Source of the DNA: Laguncularia racemosa
Lineage: Eukaryota > Streptophyta > Magnoliopsida > Myrtales > Combretaceae
Assembly (NCBI GenBank): GCA_037954665.1
Contig: JBBMOL010000202.1
Location: forward strand, 907,304-971,303
Length of the DNA: 64,000 nucleotides
Direction of reading: 5' to 3'
This document shows positions 11,837 to 23,459 of this stretch, piece by piece. The notes beneath the pieces are model-generated. The model was given only the letters and a program-made list of their open reading frames with translations. It ran no database searches and was not told the DNA's origin. A program made the position numbers and the translations under genes. Each line of letters begins with the position of its first letter. Within the stretch, counting starts at the first letter, position 1.

Positions 11837-12480
11837 TGATATGTCACTTCAATTTCAATCAAACAATCCTAATTTAAGAACAATTGAACAACTATGTCCA
11901 ATTTAGCATGGATCCCTTTTTTTTTTTAACATGGAACCCTAATTTTCCATGGAACAAGAACAAAATGAAAATTCCAAATTCTTACCAGATATTACTCACT
12001 AGTAGAATGAGGAAACAACTTGCAATTTTCGATTCAACACACAATAATCCAAGCCTCAATTCACTACAACCTTAACTAGAATTGATAAGAGTATATATGA
12101 AAAAGAGAGAAAGCCCCTTTTTCACATGAATATATGCTGTAAAATATCAAATGTTTTTTTGTTGTTCTCCTTTTACAAGAATTTATACCAATCCCTAAAT
12201 ATGGAAAAAAAAACCTAAGAAAATAATGAAAATACATGACACATGGTTGATTCTCCTATGTCCATTTCGGTTCAAAACATGGACTTGGGAACCATCCTCC
12301 AAACCTTGTGCTAATTGGTTTGATCGTCTTTCTGTAATACTGACAAATGTACCTAATTAAATGCAAAACAATCATATGAAGTGAATGAAGACACTAAATG
12401 AGTGTTTTCAGGTTCCATTTGATCAAAAATGACTCTCAATGTTAGGTTTTGTAATCCTTTAGCTCTTGCTTAGGTAATGG
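11837..12480 (-). mobile_element. 5' LTR of the minus-strand Ty3/gypsy element
   Basis: The inner edge is fixed by the PBS: on the minus strand the LTR ends in GACATATCA, followed by a 6-base spacer. A minus-strand TATA-like word TATAAATTC lies at about 12,182-12,190. I could not find a convincing matching outer end; homology to the copy B LTR starts around 12,500, so the outer boundary is approximate. Confidence 0.55.
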
Positions 12481-12499
12481 GTCATGTTGTTGCATAGGT

Positions 12500-14434
12500 T
12501 TGATTTTAATCATTGTGGGTACAATCCCTCAGGGCGGGATCTACACCCCTTTTTAATTTGAATTTGTGCTTGGCAAGTGACGACATGGCACATCTTCTTC
12601 ATCGACTTGTTGATCAACTAGAAAATAAAAAGAAAAAAATTATCCAATCCCTTATTTTTTTTATCCAATTATTCTCATTTTTTGGCCTAGTTAAATAAAA
12701 CAAAAAGTGGAAATCAAATATACACTTAGAGTACTACCTATTGCACTTCAAATTTGAATTTTATAATAAAGGAAAGTGCCCTAAAAACAAACCCCAAAAT
12801 CCAAAAAAAAAAAAAAACACATGCATTATATCCGATTTGAAATTAGCAACTACAAACTAAATAGACTTGCAAATCATGAAATAAACATATAATTAGTCAA
12901 GTAAAGCCTCTAATACACATTTGCATTTTCAATTTTAAAAAAAAATTCATAGATTTGAGATCAAATTTGGTCGAAAATAAGAGGAAATCGAAAAACCCAA
13001 TAATAACAAAGATTCGATACTTCTTCATATCTAAGGTTTCTTGAGTACTACTCATCACTTGTTAGTATAAATAGGGGATCATATAACTCATTCTAAGAGG
13101 GAACAAAATTTAACAAGCTCATATTTGCAAGAAGTCCACTCTTTCTCCCTCTAGGTTATTAAACCGCAACCACCCTCTCTCTCTCTTAAATTCCTCTAAT
13201 TTGAGAGCAAATTGAAGTGAATCGAAGCCGTAAAATTGTTCCCCATCAATAGTAGAGTAAAGCCTAATCATCAATTACAATCAAGAATTTAGGAATTGCT
13301 CTAGTTTGATCAAGAATTCAAGTTTAGGCTTATAAGCTTGAAGAACGAATTCAAGTGAAATTGATCGAGATTTAAGCTTTTAATCCTAAAATTGATTGAG
13401 GGGTTTGCTTACGCATGATGTCTGAAGTTATACTGACCCAAGAATTGCTATGAACTTCCATTAGAAGCCCTTGAATTGGACATGAACCTCCCCACGCAAG
13501 GTAATTTTTTTTCCTTAATTTCTCTATTTTATTATTTTGTTTATTTAAATAAAAATAAATATGTAATAGTTGTATTGATGTATTGCAAACTCTATTTTTA
13601 ATAAAATAAAATAAGATAAAAATCACTTCTTTTCCATTAAGCATTTTTTTTTTCAAAAAAGAATAATGTTATTTTCAATACTTAATTTTCTTTTATAAAC
13701 ATGTTTTCTCCAAAAATAAGTTTGTTGACACATAGGTAATGTTTTCACAAATAAAATCTCCTAAATAGGCCTTTTTCTCAAAATTTAGGATATCTTCTTT
13801 AAAATTTTCTAGAAAGAGACAAAAATTAGGTTTTTAGATTTTTCGTTAAAAATAAATTGTCTAAAAACTTTGAGCCAATGCTTTTTCAAAAATAATAATA
13901 ACCAACAAATTAAATTTCTATTAAAAAAAAAGAAGCAAACCACCACTTGTTTAATCTCAAAAAACAAGTACATAGGCATCCTTATGGATCAACTCTAAAA
14001 AATAAAAAAAATTATTTTCATTATTACTTTTATTATTAGTATTATTATTATTTTACCTCTTTTCTTTTTGTAAATAAATAAGTTTTTTATGCTAGAAAGG
14101 ATATAATAAAAATACAATCAAAATTCAGAAGGTTAAGGTAGTAACCATAAAGTTTTAATAGGTCAACCTCTAAATCTAAAATATTTGGTTTTCTTCTTTT
14201 TTTGTAAAGATTTTTTTTTTCATAAACTAATGGATAAATTAAGATTAATCTATTCAATTAATTCTAACTTAACATATTTCCTAACTTCAATTGGAGGTGA
14301 CTCCAATTTCCAAAATAAATGAGAAATACCAGGTTTTTCCTAATTTAAGTGAAGGATTCACATTAAATGGGTATAAGGTTCTATATGAATCAAATTAGGG
14401 AAAAAAAAAAGAAAAAAAGAAATCAGACTCGATA
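12500..14434 (+). mobile_element. 5' LTR (left-truncated) of copy B, Ogre/Tat-like
   Basis: Aligns with the LTRs at 31,914-33,750 and 38,568-40,731. It starts inside the tRNA-like module, so the first ~300 bases are missing. It contains a plant TATA box, TATAAATA at 13,066-13,073, in a block (TAGTATAAATAGGGGATC) that also occurs at 32,826-32,833 and, shifted, at 39,395-39,402, followed by pyrimidine-rich leader sequence. It ends ACTCGATA next to a PBS, which fixes the right edge. A word GGTGACTCCAATTT near 14,295 matches GTGGCGACTCC in the LTR of the intact element. Old: the copies differ by many substitutions and indels. Confidence 0.7.
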
Positions 14435-14437
14435 GAT

Positions 14438-14455
14438 TAGTGACTCCACTAGGGA
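14438..14455 (+). promoter_or_regulatory. Decayed tRNA-Arg-type primer-binding site of copy B
   Basis: Reads TAGTGACTCCACTAGGGA. The intact element's site is TGGCGACTCCGCTGGGGA, complementary to the 3' end of a plant tRNA-Arg. The four differences are all G-to-A or C-to-T. It follows the LTR end by 3 bases, the same spacing as in the intact element (29,319-29,321), which strongly supports the LTR call. Confidence 0.8.
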
Positions 14456-14689
14456 ACAAGTGGGCTAGCCATTTGAGGATTTTCAAAATTAATAAAAAAA
14501 AGGAAGAGAGGCTTTTAATTCTTAAATTCTTTCCATTTTTCAATTTTCCTTTCTTGTTAATATATTGTTCTTATTTATAAGTAGTCATACTAACCAGGTT
14601 TTCAAGATACAAGAAAAGAAAAAAAATAGTAAAAGGCCTAATGAACCTATTTATTTCGGTGGACTTTTAATTTTTGAAAATAATGTATG

Positions 14690-14905
14690 CTAGATATGGT
14701 TGAGACTGGACCATCTTAGAAACCTAGGACGGGAAGCCATTGCATAACCAGTCGAGAGTTGTGGTGTAACCACCTTCCTTTGGTGATTAGGCTACTCTGC
14801 ACTTGCTTCAATATGGCTTAGGAGCCATTTCTTCGAAAATGTGTGAGGCTATAAAGCTTGAGGACCAATAGAGCCTACCATATTGCATTCACAACCATAC
14901 ATTGG
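14690..14905 (+). other. Leader of copy B conserved with the intact Ogre-like element
   Basis: This stretch matches the minus strand of 28,950-29,150. Shared words include GATTAGGCTAC, CAATATGGC versus CGATATGGC, CCATTTCTTCGA, and an ATAAAGCTTGAGGACCA versus ATAGAGCTCGGGAACCA segment, in the same order and at the same distance from the PBS. It has no open frame. Differences are largely transitions. Conservation between two diverged, oppositely oriented elements suggests the leader has a function such as RNA structure, packaging or translation control; that role is inference. Confidence 0.75.
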
Positions 14906-16382
14906 CAAATGAAAAATAGTGTGACATATTGTAAAAAAGAATATGGTAATAATTAAAAGTTGTACTTTTATTAATATCCTAATGTATTATAGCATGTGGT
15001 AAATTATTTTTTTATGTAAAACAAAAAAAAAAAAAACAAAACAAAACAAAAGAAGGCGGGTTCATATAATATCAAGATAATAATAAAGTTACAACTCAAT
15101 AAAATTGCCACGCTATTATTCAATTGTGAATTTTAACATCCATGTGTTTTTATTCTCTCATAATTTACTTGTTTGTTAATTTATTTCCTATTTATGTATG
15201 TTTATATTATTGTTTTTCAAAAAAATAAAAAGAAAAGAAGAATAAAAAATGAAAAATGAAACTTGTAAATTGTTAGTTTATAAATAATTATCACCTTTAC
15301 ACTTGTTACCTTGTAAAATAATCGTTCATCCTAAACTACTTCTTTGTAAATATTTTTAACGTTTAGATTATCAACCCTATAAGAATCAAAACTTTTAAAT
15401 CATCAACATTCTAAATAATAATTTTTAGAATCTAATCTTATAAATAACAAATGCTTTGACTTGTAAGTAACTATTGATTTTAGATTAACCCAACATCCCT
15501 TCTGTAAATATTTGCGATCGATCGTGTAAATATTTGTAGTCCTTTGTTATCAACCTTGTATGCAATTGTAACCTAACAAATTGTCACCCTTGTAACAAAA
15601 TCCTATACCTTTATAGTAAAATCTCTCTTCCAACAAGGTTCCACTTTGCATAAGTTTGTAAACAATTTCTTTCTAAATGGTGTCATAAAATTGTTAAAAA
15701 CAGAAACAAAAAATTCATGAAAAGAAAAAGGAGATAAGTTCTCTAATTATTTTCATTGGTTGTAAATATTAAATAAGCTTCTCCTTTTAGATTACCAATA
15801 GTTGTGACCTTTTAATAACTTATCACCATTTGTAAGTTATCACCCGGCTATTGAATCAATTACCCTTATAATAAAACCTCTTTATAAGTTTCCATTAAAT
15901 ATGTCAACCAATAAATAATTTCTTATCAAAGAGTGTCATAATTACTAGCTTTATCTATAAAATAGAATTCCTATAAATCATGGAACTTTAGTGTTTAAAT
16001 TTTTTTTAAAAAATTCAAAAAATAAAATAAAATTACAAAAATAAAAACTTCACCTATTCTTATAGGTTGTAAATAATCCTCTTCCATTAGATTGTCAATA
16101 GTCATCACCTTTTAATAATTTATCATTCTTTGTAGTGTACCACATTTCTATAATATCGTATATCATGAGTTGTTATCTTATCACCTCTGTGATGCCATGA
16201 ATGGTCTATCGCCTTTGTAACTACCATTCATAAACAATTATACATAGGTTATCAACCATGTCATCACTTTTTAGAATTTTGTCACAGTCTATCCTTCATA
16301 ATAGAATTTGTCATCTCAAAGATTGTCTCCCTTATATTAGGTTTAGTCACCTTTATTAGTGTCCACCATGTAAGTTGACATC
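14906..16382 (+). mobile_element. Copy B internal region, left part
   Basis: AT-rich non-coding sequence. From about 15,710 it matches 840-1,510 of copy A (words such as GGTTGTAAATATTAAATAA and CACCTTTTAATAACTTATCACC). Several 'tgtaaat' and 'tcaccttt' words recur and may be a very degenerate repeat. No coding capacity is visible where the intact element carries its DUF7745 ORF. It is interrupted at 16,383 by a solo LTR. Confidence 0.6.
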
Positions 16383-17750
16383 TGATAATCGACATAAAAC
16401 TCCAAATTCTATGAAGATTTTAAGCTCTTTTAAGTTGATAATTAATAAAAAAATCATCCGAAATTGATGTTTAATCAAGGAATATGTTGCTTTCAGGTGT
16501 AATGAAGATCATTGAAAGAATTTGAGAAGAAAACAATAAAGAGAAAGGAAGAAGAGCAGCTCTCCTACCTGCCACGGAACAGAAGCTACCACGCCCCTCG
16601 CCACGGGGCGTGGCAGAGGGCGTATGGGACTAGAAGGGAAAGATAAAGCCACCACGCCCCTAATATGGGGGCGTGCTAGCTTCAAAAGATGACCCGAGAC
16701 CACCACGCCCTTTGCCACAAGGCGTGGTGAGGGGCATATGGAGTCACGACCTTTTTTTTTTTTTACTTTTTATTTTCTCTTTCCTCCAACCCTAGCATAC
16801 ATATATATATATGTATACATATGAGAAAAGGAGGGAATGAGAGAACTAGGGTATAGACTTCATTTTCTCTTCATTTTCATATCTTTTTCCTTAGTTTTCT
16901 ACTCAACAATTCAAGCAAGGCATTCAAGATTCACTCTATCTGGGTTGTAATCATGAACTCTAGTTTCTCTTCATGTATCTGTGCTATCATTGTTAGATTT
17001 ATGAAAGAGTAAACCGTAGACCAAGATCTCATTTGAACTATTTTGTCATATGATGAAGATATGATTTAATTGAAGTTCTATTGATGTTCTTTCGGTTCCA
17101 TTACATATGCTTCATATTTATCTTAGATTCATATATCCGGAATATGAGTTTATGCTTAATATCATTTGAGTTGATTGAGAAATCGCTTTTATGATCAGAC
17201 CTATGTTTTGGATGAGATTTGCTCGTGTTTCTAGAGATAGAATATCGAAAATCTTCTGTTGAACATATTCAATTAGGGTTCATAGGCTTCATGCGGTTCT
17301 AGATTGCTATTGATTGAGGAGAGATCCTAATTGATAAATCTAGGATTAGATAAGTTAATATACTTGAGAAAGTAATTATCTTGCCTCTTGGAACTTAATA
17401 GCTTAAGAACTCATAAACATTAATCCTTAGCTTCTAATGATTCATGTGACAAGATAGGTATATAATGAGATCTAGGTTGTTTTGTTATCGAATTGAATCT
17501 TGTGTTGTTGAAGTAGTTTTAGTTAAAATTTTAGATTGTTGACTACTTTTATTTTTAATACACCTCATCTTAATTTGACAATTAGATAATAGGGAAAGAG
17601 CTAATATTAGTAATTAGTAATCTTCTCTCTGTGGGACGACCTTGTACTTAACACTATATTACGTCCACGGTAGGTACACTTGCCTATTGCAACGTAGTTA
17701 GAATTAGGAACAGGCATTATAAATATTAAAACTACGGTTGGCAACGATCA
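16383..17750 (+). mobile_element. Athila-type solo LTR inserted in copy B
   Basis: Begins TGATAATCG and ends CAACGATCA, flanked by a perfect 5-bp duplication ACATC (16,378-16,382 and 17,751-17,755). Copy A lacks the insertion at the same place (about 1,518-1,526, GTTGACATCTTTA), giving the empty site. The 1,368 bp have LTR-like structure: GC-rich inverted repeats, an ATATATATAT TATA region near 16,800, and an end segment GGGACGACCTTGTACTTA before the terminus, which resembles Athila LTR ends. No internal coding sequence or second LTR is present, so it is a solo LTR left by recombination. Confidence 0.8.
16589..16728. repeat. Three GC-rich hairpins upstream of the solo-LTR TATA region
   Basis: Three inverted repeats in 140 bp: CCACGCCCC (16,589-16,597) with GGGGCGTGG (16,605-16,613); CACGCCCC (16,653-16,660) with GGGGCGTG (16,668-16,675); ACCACGCC (16,702-16,709) with GGCGTGGT (16,721-16,728). 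They lie upstream of the TATA-like run, where promoter elements would act. Confidence 0.85.
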
Positions 17751-20700
17751 ACATCTTTACTAATTCTAGACTCTTGTTAACTATGATTTTCAAAAAATAA
17801 AAAGTTTTCCAAAAAAAAAAAAATCAAAAATTTTCAAAAAAAAAGAAATAAAGGATTTTTCTAACAAGTAGGAGTTTTTAAAGAGCTTTCAAAAGTTGCT
17901 TTTTAAGTACAGTGACCTGAACCAAAGCCCATAGTGACTTACTCTAAATCTAAGAAGCCTAAAGTAAATCACATTTCAAGAGTAGAATGCCCCAATCCAT
18001 GAAGTCGAACATGCTAAGAGACCATTGAAATCCAACATAAGGGGCAAGAGGGAGCACTATCGGAGAGGGGCATATACTTAAAGGACTTGGTTAGAGTAAC
18101 TCTCGAGAATAGTGGAGATCAAACCATCCACCTATTTCCATACCAAACATAACTCCTAATCCACCAAGAATGCTTAAACCCAAACACAACTCTTGACCTA
18201 ACAGGAAGACCCAACAAGCTTAAGTCTTAACCTTTTTCAAAGATCTAAGACATGCTAAGCCTGCCTACCCACTCCAAACCCCAGTGAACACATACACAAA
18301 ACCTAACCATTCCATAAAGCCTAAAAAGTAATTGAAGCTTATCTCCACTACACTATAGAGAGTTACTAATCAAAAGCCCATTGAGATCAATTCCAATTAA
18401 AAAAAAAATCCTAAGGGGGGCAATCGACTCAATGAAGGTAAAAGGGAGCAAACTCCTTAACTTAACATTGGCACCATCACCAATGGGGCACATGGAGAAA
18501 CAACTCAACCATGTCTGGGGAAACTACTACAACTAAGTTGATCGAGCTCTACTCACTTGATTGAGCTTAAGGTAATTATTTAACTGAGTCAATAGGCCTA
18601 TCTCAATAGGGGGTACATTTCCAAGACTGAAGAACTAGCCCAATATGAGTAGGCAATTAGTGAGCTAGCTTTAACTAGTTTGGTTTAGAGTAAGTCGGAA
18701 TGGATGGAGCAAAAGTTAAGCCCAATTGAATATAAGAGATTAAAGACAGACAATCATAATTTTCTTCTTAAGAAAAGTATCCCATTATTTCAAGAGCTTG
18801 TAATGGAAAGAGGTAAACTAATTCCTAAACACTTGGGAGTTAAGTGTCATCAATGTGAGGCATTGGGACTCAATCCTTAAAAAAGGTTTGTCTTGAACTT
18901 GACACACAAGTAAAGATGACGGTAGGCATTCTTTTCTCTACCCTAAACACATTCATCCTTTGCAAGCCCCTTTGAGTCTTCTTGGAAAGTATTTACAAAA
19001 TTAGCCATATTAAAAACCACCCCATACTAGGGCAATTAAAAGGTCGGGGTCATCAATCAAAAGAAAAGGATAAAAAAGTTTCTGTTTGCCTTAGGTGCAT
19101 CAATTCACAAGTAATTATTGCCACCAATAGTATATTTCCTTTAATATGAAAAAGTGCCCCTAATATAGAAGCCATACATGCTTTAATCTATAAACCATTT
19201 AGGAGAGAACAAAGAAATGATCACCACCTCCATCAGAAACTTGCAAGAAGAAGATTAAAAAAAAAAAAGGAAAAGAAAAATTAAAAAAAAAATAAAAAAG
19301 AGAGAAGATGAAAGAAAAAGGTAAAGAGTGAGGGAAGAGAGAGAGAGAGAAAGAGAGAGAGAGAAAACAAGAAAGAAAAAAAAGTGAAGAAGAAGAAAGA
19401 AATAGTGCCAACAAGCAAGCAAATAAGGTGATCAATCCCAGTGATCAAGAAAAGGAAGTTGAAGCCCAAAATCAAAACTTATATCTCAAAGCCCAAAGTC
19501 CATGCCATTCATCAATCACTGTTCCCCCCCACGAGGCTCTATTGATTAAAGGAATTAAATTATCTTATGCGAAAATTACTCATGGAACTAGGGCAAGTCC
19601 ATTTTAGTTTTACTTACAATTCTTGACTTGTAAACTCAAGTTAAAATGAAGATTAATTCTCTCTAAATTAGCCTATACACATTATGTCTCATATTACAAG
19701 CTGATGACCAAAAGCCTATAGTTCAACCTTTAGAAAGACCTAGCAAATTGACCATGGTGTACCACTTACAAGATAGACCATAATTTTTGGAACTAAAGTC
19801 AAGAGTGAATCTAAACCTTGAGAAAGTGAGGAAGTCCTCTTAGACTAAACAATTCAAAGAATGAGATACCTATTCCCTCATGGAAAACATTAGAAGTCTT
19901 GAAGCTAGAGACCAACTAAGATTGTTTTGCCAAGTGTATGAAAGGCATTTCCCCTAAGACTAAAGTTGAAACCTCTAGAAGATTCCCAAATAAAACAAGG
20001 GTTGTCCGATTTCTTAAAGGATATAAGCCTAGATGTTGGTTAAGCCCAATTATCACTACCTTTAAACACAAGCCCAAGACTTTAGATGATAGTGGCAAAG
20101 AGCAAGTAACCATCGAGCAGTGGGGAAAGCTCACCATTTATCCACAATTTTCAAAGCCTTTAAAACTCTCTTGTTAGCAAAAAAAAAAAAAAATAGAAAA
20201 AAAAAAAGAAGAAAGCTTTAAGATTTGTTCTTGCATTCAGATCCTTTAAAGGTCATACTTCGAGAAAAAAAAAATGAGAGAGAGAGAGAGAGAGAGTCTT
20301 GGAAATTCATCAGGATCACTTGGTCAAAATCAACAATTAAGTAATCAGTTATCTTAACATTCACAGGTTCATTTATGTCCTACCAACTCTAAAGCTTTAA
20401 TCCTGTCACCTCAAATAGCATGCTCATCAAAGCGCTATCCCTTTTCCTTAAACGGCTTACTCATCAAAACACTATCCATTTTCTTTAAATGGCCTGCTTA
20501 TCGGGGCACTATCAATCTTTTGATGAAATCCTAAATCACTAGCCCATCAGGGCACTATTCACCTTTTTTATAGATTCCAAATTGCCGACCAAGTGGGACA
20601 CTATCCATCTTACGATGAAATCCTAGATCGCCGACCCATTAAGGCGTTGTCCACCTATTCGATAGATCATAGATAGCCTGCTCATTAGAGTGCTATCTTT

Positions 20701-21235
20701 TCTCCTTAAGATATCCTCTCTCCTTAAATGTCTTGCTCAATAGAGCACTATTCCTTTCTACAAAGATCGTTAGATAGCTTACTTACTAAAGCGTTATCCA
20801 ATCCACCTAAACTTTGATTGCCTACTCATTGGAATGTGATTCCTTACCCTTAGATTGGTTAGATTCAATCCAAATTATTTCATTTCCTTGAAAGTCCAAT
20901 CGTGTTAGCAGTTAGCATTCTTAGATGTCCAAACCCATTGAGATTGTATTAGCCCTTTTCAAGACCAATCACGTTAATAGCTAGCACCCTTTGATGCTCA
21001 AGCCCATAAGTTGGTTAGCCCCCCTCAAGCTCAGTCTCGATAGTAGTTAGCACCCTTTGATATCGAAGCCTATAGGTTACCTAGCCCCATTTTAAGTCTA
21101 GTTTCACTAGTAGCCAGCAACCTTTGATGTCCATGACCGTTTAGGTTACTTAGCCCTTTCCAAGCCTAATTTTATCATTAGTTAGCATGTTTTGATGTCC
21201 ATATCCATCTAAATTACCTGGACCTTAAAGCTTAG
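17751..21235 (+). mobile_element. Copy B internal region, right part up to the nested element
   Basis: Non-coding and colinear with 1,520-4,240 of copy A and 35,370-38,100 of copy C. The segment 18,830-18,960 matches copy A 2,630-2,790 and the complement of 26,410-26,550; 19,740-19,850 matches the complement of 25,680-25,770 (shared word AGACCATAATTTTTGGA). A purine-rich tract lies at 19,200-19,400. From about 20,400 it is a degenerate tandem array. A (GA)n run lies near 20,276-20,297. The 10.2-kb intact element is inserted at 21,236. Confidence 0.65.
20400..21235 (+). repeat. Degenerate tandem array in 3' region of copy B
   Basis: Same two-part organisation as at 3,430-4,480: first units of about 37-48 bp with cores such as GCCCATCAGGGCACTATTC, then 75-85-bp units with TAGCACCCTTTGATG and GGTTACTTAGCCC words. 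It continues after the nested element at 31,457-31,830. Confidence 0.65.
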
Positions 21236-23364
21236 TGTCGAGTCTAATTTTTGAATTCCCATTCCTAATCCGATCTAAACTAGACCCTATGCTCATCTAA
21301 TCTAGATCCTCGACTTGAGTTAGGAATTTCGTTTAATTTTTGGAGTCGCCACCCAACTGTTTGTTGGGAAAATTGAATTAAGACTAAAGGAGCGGATTAG
21401 TCTTAATTTGGACCACTAGTCGTCGTTCCTTCCTCTTCTCGTTTTTGTGAAAAGAGGAAAAGGGAAAACCAGAGCTTCTAAGTCCGGAGGCTAACCTATT
21501 AAAACCTTTACGGTTACCACCTAATCTCCCAAAATTGTTTATCTTTAGAAATGTGTTTCATTTGTGTTTCTGTTACTTTTTATTATGTTCGAGAATTATC
21601 TTGAGAAAATGATTTTTCTTTATTTTAGGGGTTGACCCGAATGGGTGCCTACGTACCTGCTATTCAGGATCAAACAAGCCGTAGTTCGCTTTTCCGAAAA
21701 CCTTTAGATTTGTTGGTGAATTTTAATTTTGAAATTTCTTATGATTTATGTCTTTAACATTTTTTTGAATTTTTCTAAAAATTTCTAAGCCTAAGCTTTG
21801 ATTTTATTTTGAAAATGATTTTTTTTTTTTTGGGAAAACATCAATTTTGGATTTATTTGAAGAAAAAGATTTTTTCTAAGTGCTAAAACTTAATTTTTCT
21901 TCTATTTTCATAATTTTTAAATTTTTATTAATTTTCATGATTTTTATGATTTTTGTGATTTTTTATAAGTTTTTGTGATTTTTTATAAATTTTTGTAATT
22001 TTTATGCTAGAACATTTTATCCTAAGTTATTATCTATCCTATTTTGAAATCTAAAGTTTTATTATTATTTTTCCTAATTTTTTTATTATTTTATTCTATT
22101 TTTTATTTTTTTATTCTTTTATTATTTTTTTTTACATTTTATTTATTTTATTATTTTTTTACATTTTTCTTAATTCTAGAAAAATTTAATTTCTACATTT
22201 TTCCTATTTATTGAAAATAAAAAAAAATAAATAAATGGCTAACAAAGTAATAATAATAAATAAATTCGGAATAAATAAATAAACCAAATAAATTAATTAA
22301 ATAAAAAAAAATCCGAAAAAATCCGATTTACCTGGATCCGGGTCGCTACGCGGGTCGGGTCGGGTCGAATCTGTCGGGTCAAATCGGGTCGGATCGGTTA
22401 CAGCGGCGGGGTTGGCTTGTTCACGGCGTTCCGGCGGTCGTTTGCGGCGGGTGAAGTGTCGAATCCTAGCTTCTTGGGGGTGCTGAATCCGATGGTGGTG
22501 GCGGTTTACTCCCAGATCGCCTCCTAGCGGTTGCTCCAACTCCGATCGATGGTCTCGGCTTCAAGTTCCTCCGGCGTACTCCGATTCACTCCTTTCTCTC
22601 TCTTTCTCTCACTTTTTCTTCGTGTTTTTTCGTATTTCTTCGTACTCTGGCTTCCTCCTGTTCTCCTCTATTTATAGGCACCTCGAACTCCTCTTGGATA
22701 AGCTCGAATCGGCCGATTTAGATAAACCCATATTTTTCCGTTTCTTAGATTCGATTTTATCCCGGCGATTTGATGTTAATCTCTTGTGTTCCTTTGGTTT
22801 ATCTGATGGATTCGGCCTTATCTCGACTTTAATCTAGAAGATTAAAAAGAAAACGGCCGATTTCGCCTTCGTCGGACTTCTGTCGGATTTTTTTTCTCCG
22901 GCTGGGCTCGCAAAGAAGATGCGCGTGACTTCCCTCAGCCAATCACATGCTGCCACGTGGCAGCTCCAGGGAAAAGAACGAAAAATTTTTGCCGAGCGCC
23001 TGCGGGGGGATTCGAACTCGCGACCTTCAGCCTTCACACGGTTCCCATGCGCACACACGAGCCAGCTGAGCTGGCCCAATTTCCCGATTTTATTTACATC
23101 GCAAATTGTACATATGCGATGCAATTTTTTTATTTTTTTGTATTTTTTTGAAATTTCAAAAATTTGTAAAAATTATTTATTATTCATTATTGATATTTCT
23201 AAAATCATTTTTCAAAATTGAAGTGTTTTCCTATTTATTTTCATTTTTTGAATATTTTTATTATTTATGCTAAATTAAGGAAAAATTGGGAAAAATTAGA
23301 AAAAATTGAAAATTGATTATTATTGAAAATTATTGATTCCTAGGGCAAAAATGGGGTGTTTACA
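21236..23364 (-). mobile_element. 3' LTR of the young Ogre-like element
   Basis: 2,129 bp, nearly identical to 29,322-31,451. A minus-strand TATA box TATAAATA lies at 22,669-22,676 in the context CCTATAAATAGAGG. U3 contains a tRNA-like module (box A-like CAGCTCAGCTGG at 23,062-23,073, box B-like AGTTCGAATCC at 23,008-23,018, both minus strand). A very T-rich stretch (plus strand) lies at 21,780-22,260, and a CpG-rich stretch at 22,310-22,560. The internal word GTGGCGACTCC (complement near 21,341-21,351) is a typical Tat/Ogre LTR motif. Short ORFs here occur identically in both LTRs and are not genes. Confidence 0.9.
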
Positions 23365-23378
23365 GCTGCCCCTCTTTG
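23365..23378 (-). promoter_or_regulatory. Polypurine tract of the young Ogre-like element
   Basis: On the minus strand CAAAGAGGGGCAGC directly precedes the 3' LTR start TGTAAACACC. The plus-strand relatives have matching tracts before their LTRs: AAATAAGGGCAGT (31,901-31,913) and ACATAGAGGAGCAGT (38,553-38,567). It would prime plus-strand DNA synthesis. Confidence 0.8.
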
Positions 23379-23459
23379 TAGTAAAGTTTGAAAAACTTAA
23401 CTACAAAGATAAACAAAAGACGCCATTTTTGGCCTCCTAAATTAGGTTTTGGTAGGAAA

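Larger units (their letters stand above)
7262..12480 (-). mobile_element. 3'-truncated Ty3/gypsy element (chromovirus-like), minus strand
   Basis: On the minus strand the order is 5' LTR (about 12,480 to 11,837), initiator-Met PBS (11,830-11,814), leader, gag, protease, RT, RNase H and integrase. The integrase ends abruptly near 7,262 against the DUF4283 fragment, so the integrase C-terminus and the 3' LTR are missing. Gene order PR-RT-RH-IN is diagnostic of Ty3/gypsy. All reading frames carry stops, many of them at positions where glutamine is expected. The outer LTR edge is uncertain because it abuts the truncated LTR of copy B. Confidence 0.85.

Noticed and set aside
19199..19475. Two Phe/Ser/Leu-rich minus-strand ORFs
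   Set aside because: They translate the complement of a purine-rich tract in the non-coding 3' region; equivalent tracts in the other copies have stops at different places.
22297..23221. Several 64-100-codon ORFs, repeated identically at 30,384-31,308
   Set aside because: They are in the two LTRs of the young element and overlap each other on both strands; identity reflects LTR duplication, not coding constraint.
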